From Stercorarius parasiticus (taxonomy: Eukaryota > Chordata > Aves > Charadriiformes > Stercorariidae), in assembly GCA_013396915.1 (NCBI GenBank), contig VWZL01001290.1, forward strand, positions 124,001 to 188,000: a stretch of 64,000 nucleotides of DNA, given 5' to 3'. The translations under genes and the position numbers were made by a program. The notes beneath the pieces are model-generated. The model ran no database searches, was not told the origin of the DNA, and was given only the letters and a program-made list of their open reading frames with translations. This document shows, in pieces, positions 1-10,190 of the stretch; position 1 is the stretch's first letter, and the number at the start of each line of letters is the position of its first letter.

Positions 1-1549
1 AGAAAATTCAAAACAGTCAAGCTTGCAGCACCTCTGCTGACTTCAGTGAATTTCTACCAAGAGGTGAATTTTGATTCTTCTTCTTTATACACTGAGACTA
101 CTTTTCTATAGCAAAACCATGAAAAAAATAAAACAAAGGTAGAATTATTACAATCATATGAATAATAGAAACAATGTTGAAATTAACTTAATTTGTTAAA
201 GATTTTTTTCACTTATTGTAATATCTTAGTTTTCTAGTCAGCATTGAAATTTTTATGTGGAGAAGTACCATCATACTGGTAGACAAATAATTCCATGCAA
301 TATCCGCTATTCAAGAAAATTATCTGTATTGCAACATAATTATCTCAGATGACATACTGACTGACTCCTAATTACAACAGATATAGCTAATTACTTTGGT
401 TCATCCTGTAAATAGCTCAGCATGTATCTTTATGAGAATTCAGCAATGACACATTGCTCAGTGGAACTGTACATGTAGATTGATTCTCATTTTTTATGCA
501 TATAGTCCTTATTTTTCAATATCTGTGTAAGTTTTCCTTCAAACAACTTATTAGAAGCTTAATGATGGCGAACAGAGGAATATTCGGGGAAACACAAGTG
601 CTACAAATTGGTATGGTTGGGTTTTTTGGACACTGTTCTCAATAACTAAATGGGAACTGAACCCCAGAGTCAGATTTGCCACCGTACCCCCTTAAAAAGC
701 TTTTTTTCCTCTGACAGGGACAAGAAAAATGATGACTGAACAATCCACTCCAAATCAGTCTGTTCTATAAAAACTGATCTATTCTTTTCCTCGTCGAGTT
801 ACAGCATGGAAAAACAGTGGTAGGTGAAAGCTGCGTAGTGCTTCTGCTACCTGGCTGCAGAGGTGAGGCACGAGGAAGAAACTGCCATGACAGATATAGA
901 GTAAGTACCCAAATGCAATCAAAATTCAGTGGAAAACAGATGGAATCCTAAGTCTACTTAAAAACAAATCCCACTTGCATTGTTTAGATCTTACACAACA
1001 AGCCATAGTCCGTCAGCAAAAAGTTATGAGATAGGAAACATCAAATGTGCAGCTTTCTACTCTGCCAAAAATGCTAATTTTTATTTGATTTTGTCCTAAT
1101 TTGGCCTCAAAAGATAGAAATGTAAAAAAATGCAAGAAGCTCTTATCACAAAATGTTTTTATTCAAGTACATTTAAATTTTTTAATGAGATTATTTAATG
1201 TTGGTAATTGAAGCAGTATAACATATGTAGTGGACAAATTAAGAGACTACAGTGACTTTGGAATATCTTTTTTATTCTGAGTCATTATGGAAGTTTTAAA
1301 ATCAACTATTAATTGAACTTCACACATTTGTACTATAGATGAAAACTCTAAAAATATTCCTTGACCAGTTTCAAGTGTATGGCATTACATTTTCTTCCCT
1401 CTTAGTATGTTTTCAACCAAGTAGTCCACCAATCTGGTTTAGGTTCTGCATTTTTTACTGGAATAAAGACTCAAAAAAAAAAAATCTCGCTCAAAGACTT
1501 TCACCAACTCCTGATACCAACCAAATGTGAGAATAATAAAAATGTATTT
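1..1549. other. Sequence downstream of the candidate gene; nothing identified
   Basis: AT-rich, without recognisable repeats or genes. One plus-strand piece at 805-900 resembles an exon (32 open codons, acceptor TTACAG, donor AGA/GTAAGT) but stands alone. Confidence 0.3.
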
Positions 1550-1598
1550 GACACACATACAAACTTGTCTTTATCAATTCTAGGTTGCATACTTTATT
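1550..1598 (-). promoter_or_regulatory. Polyadenylation signal and GT-rich downstream element
   Basis: On the minus strand AATAAA lies at 1593-1598, about 70 nt after the predicted stop codon. About 30 nt further on (1550-1567) the strand reads GTTTGTATGTGTGTC, a typical GU-rich downstream element. Together they look like a cleavage and polyadenylation site for the minus-strand gene. Confidence 0.5.
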
Positions 1599-1665
1599 AT
1601 AAAGTATAGTATTATTTAAAAAAAAAAAGAAAAACAAATCAAACTGTCTCTTGTTAGAATTTTAC

Positions 1666-1721
1666 TTAAGCCAGCAAAGGTGAGCCAAGCATGACAATAG
1701 TATCTTCACTTGCACTAAAAA
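1666..1721 (-). CDS. Candidate exon 24, C-terminal exon with stop
   Basis: Last coding exon of the candidate gene. The tandem acceptor reads CTTTCCAGTCAG; the second AG fits the phase left by exon 23. It encodes VFSASEDTIVMLGSPLLA and then TAA. The 3' UTR runs on to the poly(A) signal at 1593-1598. If the first AG were used the exon would be 4 nt longer and out of phase with exon 23. Confidence 0.45.
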
Positions 1722-2151
1722 CTGACTGGAAAGAAAGCACGTTTGTCTTGTCTACTGCAGTATATCTGGAAGGTGCTTTTCAACAACTGCTCCTATCTAC
1801 CTGGTCCCAGAAAAATTTGAAGCATTTCTCTTATTAGTAGTACTTTACTCTAAAAGGCCTGGCCAAATTTACATCCTAGTGTGTATTCTCCTTTTCTTAT
1901 TGTAGATTGAACACAGTCCTTACTTTTTGTCCAACCTCTGCTACCTACTGCCCAAAAAACTGTTTTACATCTCCAGAGACAGCTGTATTTCAGTTGCAAT
2001 GAAAGTGATGTAATTTGTAAAATTCTTTATATTCCATTAGGGCAAATAGCAACATATAAGTTGAAGACATTTGGAAACAGCTCCTCAGGTGGTACACTAT
2101 GAGGTTGCTTCACAGAAATTATGGAGACAGGTGGTATAAATCTGCAAGCAC

Positions 2152-2195
2152 CTGCCTCTGTATAATCTCTTGGGTTGAGGATTGATTCTGTTTCA
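2152..2195 (-). CDS. Candidate exon 23
   Basis: A 44-nt exon with acceptor CTCACCTTTTTAAG and donor GCAG/GTGCTT. It starts with the last base of a split codon and encodes ETESILNPRDYTEA. The frame stays open to 2027 beyond the donor, so a longer exon end cannot be excluded; this donor was chosen because it joins exon 24 in phase. Confidence 0.4.
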
Positions 2196-2594
2196 CTTAA
2201 AAAGGTGAGAACAACCACCTTGATAGAGAACCTGCCAAAAAGGCTGTGACTCTGCCTAAATTAGAATTCTATTTTTGCAATTGCCCCACTCCTCCCTATC
2301 ATTAATTAGACCATTAAAGAAGTTTTCTCACATTTAGATGCACACAGCTGTGTCTTTAAAGCATTTATATAAACAGAAATGGTGCAAGTTTTTAAATCCC
2401 ACTTTACACTTTCTTATGTCTTCATATTCACGTAGACCTATGTAAAATCTTTGTTACATAGACATTAAATAAAAAATAACACTTCTTGCTCAGAGTTCTT
2501 GATCACAGGTTGAATTGCAATATTCTTTGCATTTGGATTATCATTTTTTGACACAGGCATTCAAAATTAGAGCAAAATATGTTTCCTGAAGTAC

Positions 2595-2828
2595 CTCTGC
2601 AATATCGGAGAACAGTAGTATGAATCATTATTCTTTACTTCATTAAACATTACACCCCTGTCAATTAAAACACCACAGGTGGCATCTGCTGCGGCAGCTT
2701 TAAGCACTGCTTCCCAAATTTTTTGATCATTGACCACCTTCAAAAATTTATCAAAATCCATTCTGTAGAATTCAATTAAAAGTTTAAGTAATGTGGGCTT
2801 GCAGTTGTCTTGGAGATTGTTAACCATG
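2595..2828 (-). CDS. Candidate exon 22, helical segment
   Basis: The best-supported coding block: 234 nt, open throughout. Acceptor CAGAAAG, donor CAGAG/GTACTT. The roughly 78-residue product has a protein-like composition (Asp, Asn, Lys and Ala rich), unlike the Ile/Phe/Ser-rich chance frames around it. It reads as amphipathic helices, for example LLKLLIEFYRMDFDKFLKVV followed by IWEAVLKAAAADATCGVLID. A helical-repeat (TPR or ARM/HEAT-like) fold would be a guess. The upstream join to exon 21 makes a Ser codon, the downstream join to exon 23 another Ser. I do not recognise the family. Confidence 0.6.
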
Positions 2829-3133
2829 CTTTCTGTTCAGATTTCTACAGAATGTTTGCAATTTAACATTTCATTTGTAAACAGCAAATTGCCAAAGATC
2901 AAGTCTCAAAATGACAGGAACACAAAAAGGAATCAGTACTCATGGAAAACTCTGAACTACAAAATCCTAGAAGTGGTAGATCCTACTGAATTTAGAATAA
3001 TGAGTTCCCAAAGAATCTTTAGATCAGTGAGGTTAAAATCAGCAGTCTATAGTTTGTTTGGAATGCCACCTCACCTTTTATTACTCCACTTAGCGAACGT
3101 CAACTCATTGACTATCTCTGAGTCTCATCTTAC

Positions 3134-3201
3134 CTTAGAAGGTATTTTTCATGTCTTGTGGCATCGTTAAAAAGAACGCTTTCATGGTTTGATATATTCA
3201 T
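3134..3201 (-). CDS. Candidate exon 21
   Basis: A 68-nt exon with acceptor CTTCATTGCTTTTAG and strong donor CTAAG/GTAAGA. It encodes MNISNHESVLFNDATRHEKY, then LL, and leads directly into the helical exon 22. It begins in phase 0, matching the end of exon 20. Confidence 0.5.
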
Positions 3202-3699
3202 CTAAAAGCAATGAAGCTAAAAAGTCACATTGAAAAATTACGTTTACAGAGAGACTGTGATGCTAGCACATAAGAAATACATTTTTAAAGTCATAGAAAA
3301 GGATTAGAATTTATCAAAATGCAGTGCCAGCATTGAAGCATAGAAGCAAATACAAGTGGAAATTAATATTGGATAGCCAGAGATGAGTAAGAATTAAAAT
3401 TAGGATATTTCCAGATTTCTGGTGGCAGTTTGTTATTAAAGAAATATTTTTTTTCCATTCAATTTGGAGACATGATATTGTTGATCTTTGAAATGGTTTT
3501 ACTTTAATATTTATGATGACATTTTGTTTTAATTTATAATTTCTAATTATTTCATAATGGCACACAAAAAAAGAAAAAATAAAGCAACTACAACAGGGTC
3601 TTTTAGGAAGTAATCAATTTCTGACTGATAGAAATTGACAGGCAGATTGTTAGCAAATTATTTTAATTATCAATAATTATAACTGTTTTAGAGACTTAC

Positions 3700-3772
3700 A
3701 TCACCAGACAGTTGGCTGTGATTTTTGTAATAGGAGAAACTATTAGGATTTTCTGTCTTCTGGCAAAATTTT
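3700..3772 (-). CDS. Candidate exon 20
   Basis: A 73-nt exon behind a long polypyrimidine tract (a T run of about 13, then CCACTTTGAG) with near-perfect donor GAT/GTAAGT. Encodes KFCQKTENPNSFSYYKNHSQ, then LSGD. Phase 2 at the start and 0 at the end. Confidence 0.47.
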
Positions 3773-4111
3773 CTCAAAGTGGAAAAAAAAAAAACAGTCA
3801 TGCAAATTATGTATGATAAGGACCATCTCAGTTCCCCTCTATGATATTTCTGGTATATTGTGCATGTCAACAAGTCGTTAGACTTCTTGTGTGTACTGGA
3901 AGCGACAGTGACCATCTTAATGCTTATTTATTTCTATTACCAATACCTCTATATGAGCTCATGTCAAGTATTAAGACCTTTGTGCAAAATAAGGAAGAAA
4001 AAAGGGGAAGAAATAAAACAGCCTAGACAGCTCATTCAGATTTGTAAAGATTTTTCGTATATTATTCTAAGTTTAAAAAATACCCATGGCAGCTGGCATG
4101 CTTTTATAGAC

Positions 4112-4169
4112 CTTTCATGGAGACCCAGTCTCTGACTATAGTGCTCTAGACAGACTTCAGCAACTATTA
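4112..4169 (-). CDS. Candidate exon 19
   Basis: A 58-nt exon, acceptor ATACTGTCATCAG, weak donor GAAAG/GTCTAT. Encodes IVAEVCLEHYSQRLGLHE. It bridges exon 18 (phase 1) and exon 20 (phase 2); no other block I found between them does so without a stop. Confidence 0.4.
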
Positions 4170-4464
4170 CTGATGACAGTATATCAATCCAGGACATGAT
4201 GTGTTGTGTGAAATGTTGGGAGAACCTTGTTTTACAATAGTGATCTTAAAGGTAACTAGATAAAGAGGCGATATAAACGATATAAACTTACATGAAAAAA
4301 TCATTTAGATTTCAAAATTATGGTATTCTACTGGTGCGGTACGCCCAGGGGAAAGCAGAAAGAGGTATTAGGAAGAAGCAACCAAGTGATTTTTCCAATG
4401 TAGCATCATGATGTTTCCTTGGTTATCACATAGCATTTACATGTGGTCTCCACATTGTTCTTAC

Positions 4465-4597
4465 AAGATTGTCTAATAAGCAAATTTAATCCTACTGTTT
4501 CTGTTTCTGTGTGCCATGTTATTTCAAGCAGGTCACCATCAGGTAGGAAATGGTTATCAGGTCTATAATACCACACGGTTGAGCTTGTCTGGTGAGG
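4465..4597 (-). CDS. Candidate exon 18
   Basis: A 133-nt open block ending at a good donor, TCTT/GTAAGA. The acceptor (CTTGATGGCAG) has a poor pyrimidine tract. Encodes 44 residues including VWYYRPDNHFLPDGDLLEIT and GLNLLIRQS. Phase 0 to 1. Confidence 0.4.
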
Positions 4598-4947
4598 CTG
4601 CCATCAAGTGAAATGCAGATATCCATGCTTCAGACACTTCCCCTCTAACACAGACTACACCATTAGTCAGTATTAGAGTAAGGTGCATAATTGGACAAGT
4701 TGCTATCTTTCTCTCTGACTGCAGAAAGTCCTTAAAGGAGACCACACTTTCTCTAGTATATTTATCATTTGAAATTATTTTAGTCATTAATTTCAGCAGG
4801 TGATTCTGCAAATCACCACAAAAATCTAACCTAAGCCTGAAAAGAAATACAGTGTGTATAGTACACAAAGTTCCTTGTTCTCGCTTGTGTCAGTATAAAT
4901 TCTAATTCACGTTAATATCTAGAGTCATGAATTCACATTTTACTTAC

Positions 4948-5038
4948 AGCTGTTCTCTGGTATAGAAGTATTTGCAAAGTGGCGGAATAATCCTCTCTCA
5001 TGCCAAAGTGTCTCATATCATCTGTCTTGGCCTTCCTC
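4948..5038 (-). CDS. Candidate exon 17
   Basis: A 91-nt block with donor GCT/GTAAGT and acceptor AACCATCTAG. Only one frame is open: RKAKTDDMRHFGMREDYSAT followed by LQILLYQRTA. The other two frames hit TGA within it. Confidence 0.45.
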
Positions 5039-5920
5039 CTAGATGGTTGACATTGCAATAACAATTGAAATGTATTCTCATTCATATCTATTTCTGGTGA
5101 GCACAAAGTTTTATTTTGCAGTTGGTTTCAAGAAAAAAATAAAAAAGGAGGGAAGGGAATGCAAAGTTGGAGAGTAACCATTAATTGCTGATCACCATTA
5201 ACCTGCAAAAAAGCTGTTTCATCCAAGACTTAACTGGGAGTAGCGATAAAGTATAAAATTTAATGGAGTCCTTTGAGATGTAATATGGGAGATCTAAAGT
5301 AACTTAGCAGGAAAGCCTGACAAATACATATTGCTTTATGATTGCTTGTACCTTTGTTCTTCATTTGTCCTTCTCTCCTGTTTCTTATCCTCTGTTGAGA
5401 TCTTTTTCTAATATTTTGGTACATACTAAGGCCAGGAAGGTTCATAAACACCTAAGATGATTAACTTCAGCCATGCTTTTGTTATCTTCTTTAGAAAAGC
5501 AAATCCAGAGAAAGCCTTCAGCCGAAGTGACTGTAGTCTGGTAGAGTCATCTCCCAGAAAAACAAGATCAACAGTGAGTAATGGATTTGTAATCATCAAC
5601 CAGCTAGCCCATCAGAGGTAGCCAGAAAAGCATGGAAGTTGGAGATGAAACATCTGAAAATATAGCCTCTATCTTTAAGAGACGGCTGAATTAAAAGCAC
5701 ATCTGATTGTTAACCCAATGAGAAATCCTAATCTAGTTCACTAAAGTCTTTTGCATTAATCCTTCAAGTTGTAATTTTGAACCTGCATCTTTCTCTTCAA
5801 ACATGTTTTGCTTTTGTACTTTCCTTTGAACTATAGACCAAAGATACTACCATATTTATCACCTCATTAATCTTGGTATAGAAAGCACATGTACGTTTTC
5901 TTCTTTAGCCACCAACTTAC

Positions 5921-5954
5921 TGAGCGCTGGCCCTGGAACAGAATACAGATTCTG
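5921..5954 (-). CDS. Candidate exon 16 (34 nt)
   Basis: Very short exon with a strong donor (CTCA/GTAAGT) and acceptor AAACTTTATAG. Encodes ESVFCSRASA between two split codons. All three frames are open, so the coding frame is set only by its neighbours. Confidence 0.28.
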
Positions 5955-6324
5955 CTATAAAGTTTCATGAAAGATTAGCAGATCAGGTGTCATTGACTCA
6001 CCCTGACCACCCTTGGCCAGACAAAGTAACTTCTGTTTAAGGTATCAAGGGAATAGAAATGGGCGAAGTATGGAGCTATTGAAACCGCATTCACATGCAT
6101 TACTGAAATGTAATCATATCTATTGAATTGTTTGGCCAATAAGCAGACATTTATTTTTCATCTGTGCTCAAGAAGGGACGTTGCCTAAGTGTCAAGTGTT
6201 TATAGAAATATTAGGCTTTTGCAAGAGACCTCTTTGTAAGATCTAACTTGCTGTGAAGGCTTAGTGACATCCTCCCCCCTACTATTTTTGCTACATCTTG
6301 AAGGAAATCCACTGTGTTGCTGAC

Positions 6325-6404
6325 CTTTCCCTGCCTTTGGCCTCCGGTGACAGAAGTCTACAGGCCACACAGGTTTATGAGGAGATAATGAGGAGATCAA
6401 AGGC
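6325..6404 (-). CDS. Candidate exon 15
   Basis: An 80-nt exon behind an excellent acceptor (CCTCCTTGTCTCTGTAG); donor AAAG/GTCAGC is moderate. Encodes PLISSLSPHKPVWPVDFCHR, then RPKAGK, proline-rich and basic. The other two frames contain stops. Confidence 0.35.
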
Positions 6405-9400
6405 CTACAGAGACAAGGAGGCAGGAAGCACCAATTCCCACATGTGAACACATTACATTATGCCAGGGCTGGGTGGGACATACTGGCTGGGACTCTTCAG
6501 CAGCCACAGTGAGTCTTCTCACTGGCCTCACCAGCACATTAAAGCCCTCAAAAGATTTGACAGCATTAAGAAACAGTCTGGCTTTTTTTGTACCACCATG
6601 AGCATGACTTAGCTCCAAACCTTCATTTCCACTGCCATTCACAGATGAGCTCAAACACTGCAGCAGAAGTAGAGCTTATGCATGCATTCCTCATCTCCTA
6701 TAAAACACTTTCCTTACTGTCAGATACGAGGGAGACTGAAAGCATGTTTTTACAGGAAAAGCTTCCCAATGTGATATAACTCTAATTTTCATAATTTTTC
6801 ATATATAATTTTTGAAAGAGAGCAAACTGTTTAATAAAAAGAGATGGAGGGTGAGGGAGCAGAGCCCAGTTTCACTTCAAGTCTTTACATTTTGTAAAAG
6901 AGAGGTTTCCTTTTGATTTTTCTTCAAAAAAAACTTCGTAAAAAGTCTAAATAATAGTAGCGCAGTGCGGAAATAGCCTCATTTCTAAGCTTCCTGGAGA
7001 ATTTCCTTTTTTCATGGACAAAAAAGATCTAATAGGATTTGGAAAAAAAATAAAAAAATCAACTGTCAGCTTTAATCATTGGTAAAGTTAGCAGAAATTG
7101 CTCTTGAGCAACAAAATTCTGTTATACTACACCTCAGCATTTTGATAGTAAAATAATTTGTTTTTCTCTTTCGTTATTTGAAACCAGTCTTTCACTAGAC
7201 ATACAACTGATAACACGATTCACTTTAGACAACGCTAGTGGGTAGAAAGAATATTCTGATTTGGGTTCTTATACATTTAAGTGCCTGCAAGGCAGATGAT
7301 AGAAACATCTTCGTTATTTCCAACAAAAATGTATCATACAAGGTAATTTAGGCTTCTCTCATTTCTGTTTCAGGAAGTGTTTAGGCCATCTTTGAACAAG
7401 TTCTAAGCATTAAAGTACAGCATTTTCAGAATACCTGAAAACAATAATAAATATAATATTTCTGATTAAAGACCATGTGAGCTTCTTATCTCACATCAAT
7501 TGATGTGATGCCTAGGACTATGAAAAGAAGAAAATTGCTGCAGCCATTAGTTTGCAATTTTTTGTTTTTATATGTCTTCAGATTCCTTCAATACACCTTA
7601 TTAACGGGTTAAATGTTTAATAAGCACAACATATTTAATAAGCAGCAGTAAAGGGACATTAAACAGCTTTATTTTCAAGGAGCTATCCCTCCCGAAGTAT
7701 AATTCCACTGCATTCTGAAACCAAAGCAACTAATTTTAAGTTAGTGGAACCATGCTGTCAGGAAGAAAACTACTGTTCACGGGAGAAACGTGGTTTTTTT
7801 CTCCCCAAGGAATACATGAGTGCACTTGGAGATCTCAGGAGAAGGAATGAAATGATTCTCTACTGCTGCCCAGAACAGGTTATTCACAGAATCTCAACTT
7901 ACTGAAATATCCTACTGCAAACAAGGGTTTTTAGGTTCAAGTGGGGCATGCCAGTTGGCATTTTTTACATTCTTAGAAGTATTTCTTCTCTAATACACAT
8001 ACAAACATGAAATTACTTGATATTAGAAACTCAGTAAATAAAAATATACACAATTCTAAGACAATGAAAAGTCTTACCAAGATTCATGAAGCAAATAAGC
8101 AAGCACCAACTGAAAACACAGTTATTGTCAATCCAAATTGCGGAGCTACTTGTTGTCCTGGGCCACCAACCTGATTTCTCATCCCAGTTCTGCCCTTTAC
8201 CTACTGGTTTGTTTTTTTCAGTGAAACTGTTTCATTTCTCTGGCTCAAGTTCTTACAACCATTACCCATTTTAGTCTGTGTGTTACACCTACAGATTGAC
8301 TGCTTTGTAGATGAGAGTTATGAAAGTTCATCTGAGATTAAAATATGAATGCACAGAAGTTGAGCTATTCTAAATTGTTATTTTCTTCGGAGGTCTCAGA
8401 GCAGGTCTTATGGATCACCTCCACAGAATTTAAAAATGTATTTTTTCTTTTTCAGGCTTAAGTGTCACATTAGAACCTCTTAACATCAAGATAAACAGGC
8501 CGAGGGGAAAAAACAATAAAAAGTGTCAGAAACTTTTTAAAGGAGAGTTCAGATGTTATTTTAAAATGCAGAATTGTAGACTGAAGTAAGTGTTGATCCT
8601 GCAAAGATGCATTACATGCTTAGCTCTCCATGTTTTGGAACATTTCATTTAAATCAACAGGACTATTCACAGGGCCAAAGTTGAATTTACAGGCAAGCCT
8701 TTGTAAATTTAGGTCTATATATAAAAGGAATATAGTTTCTTTGTGACTTTATTATTCTCTTATCTTTTTTCCAGTTTTGTTCTTTTCAATAATTCCTAAA
8801 TAGTCAATTTCAGACCTGACCAGGTAGATTAGAGTCCTGTGGCACATTGTTCAAGTAGGGCTGGCAGATTTCTTTTCTCAATTAATCAAAACTAAACAAG
8901 TATATTTAGTCATTGAAACTGTTTTTACAACACTGCTTATTTATTACTGAAGTCTTACATCTCCAGTGCAATCCCACTAGCCACTGGACCAGAAAACAAA
9001 ACACAAGTAAAATTAATCACAAAGGAGAGAGATTCAATGCATCTATATTCCTGTTGGAGTACTATTTCTTATGCTCTATAGAGTGATGAACTACAACTAT
9101 AACTTAATCAACAACACGTATCAGTGTAATTGCTGGATAATGTTCTGGAATAGCTTTGTAGTCAGATTCTGTCCCAGACATATGTGGACAGGGGTCTCCC
9201 ACTGAGGTGCATCACATACAAAAAGAGAATTAAATTTTCTTGTGCTCATGCCATATTAATATTCCTATTACAAGCTACAAATCTATATCCACAACCTAAA
9301 TCAGCTGGTCATGAATTTTAAAAGCATTATATTTTTAATTAAACAAAGACTTTGCATCAGATCCCATTCACTGAATTTACTCTATTACTTTCACGCAGGC

Positions 9401-9589
9401 TAGATGATGAGATTAAAAATGGTGGTAACTGAAATAATTTAAATGCCTCTGTCTCTTAAATTATCAAGATGGCTTTAAAAGATGCAACTTATTAGTTAAC
9501 TGCTAAAAACAGTCTTTTGGGTTGTATCCATAGAACCAAATCCTCTTGCAGAAGATTTACGAGGGCACAGATATGTTCAATGAACTTAC
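6405..9589. other. Intron of the candidate gene or intergenic; no gene seen
   Basis: AT-rich. Holds an orphan 25-nt block at 8959-8983 with unusually good splice sites and a 32-nt block at 8078-8109; neither fits the phase of the modelled exons. Confidence 0.25.
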
Positions 9590-9630
9590 TTGATAAGCTC
9601 CTTCTCTCCAAAGCTCTTCTCATCTTTTAT
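9590..9630 (-). CDS. Candidate exon 14 (41 nt)
   Basis: Strong acceptor (ATATTTTTATTCAG) and strong donor (ATCAA/GTAAGT) bracket a single open frame, IKDEKSFGEKELI. The 3.2-kb intron that follows (6405-9589) is the longest but one in the model. Confidence 0.42.
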
Positions 9631-9659
9631 CTGAATAAAAATATGGTAACTTTTCCTCG

Positions 9660-10190
9660 AGTACCATTCAGCTAATTGCTGTCTCTTGGGAAGCAGCAAG
9701 GACAGACTGCTCCTGAGGGGAAGACAACTACTGCTAAGGCAGTGCCCGACCGATGGAGCACAGACCCCAGTACCTGAGCCAGGTGAGCAGAGTCAGGCAG
9801 CAAGTTCCATTGACAGCTGCAGAGCACTGCAAGAGGATGTATTATGGCCAAGTCCACCTGAGAAGAAAAGGAGAGTAGGCCAGAGATGAGGCTGGAGACA
9901 AGGCTACTAGAGACATCTGGAAGGTCTATCCAGGAAAGAAGCTATTTAGGGCGTAGGTCTGAGGTCTGTCCAGAGAGACAAGGCCAGAAACTAGCACTCC
10001 TATAACATAGCTTAGGGATGAAACAGCTCCCAGGCCTTGGCTTAAATGGAGCCCTGGGGCAGTTATTGTGGGTGCGAGTCCCAGGTGAAGCTTATCAGGG
10101 CCATTATGGCTAATCAGTGTCCTGACAGTATCATTCTTTTCTGGATTCAACTGCAGAAGAATACATGGTCTCAATTAAAGTTATCATATT
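9660..10190. other. GC-richer block of unknown origin
   Basis: About 530 nt with clearly higher GC than its surroundings, just upstream (minus-strand sense) of candidate exon 14. Overlapping frames on both strands are open for 60-80 codons, as expected from composition. It may be an old repeat, but I recognise no family and see no terminal repeats. Confidence 0.3.

Noticed and set aside
805..900. Plus-strand exon-like block (32 open codons, acceptor TTACAG, donor AGA/GTAAGT).
   Set aside because: Stands alone, lies downstream of the candidate gene on the other strand, and its translation is not recognisable. It is kept as a reminder of the false-positive rate.
2793..3170. Plus-strand 125-codon frame.
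   Set aside because: Antisense to candidate exons 21-22 and their intron; Ser/Leu/Asn-rich and without splice or homology support.
4720..4836. Minus-strand block with good acceptor TTTCTTTTCAG, initially taken as an exon (open for about 90 codons).
   Set aside because: Its only open frame starts in phase 2, while candidate exon 17 just upstream ends in phase 0. The donor is poor, and exon 18 fits the phases better.
8078..8109. 32-nt minus-strand block with acceptor TGTGTTTTCAG and donor CTTG/GTAAGA.
   Set aside because: Neither of its open frames can be placed between candidate exons 14 and 15 without breaking the frame.
9686..9889. Plus-strand 67-codon frame ending in a basic PPEKKRR-type segment.
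   Set aside because: Lies in a GC-richer block where both strands are open; no splice or homology support, and the basic motif alone is not evidence.
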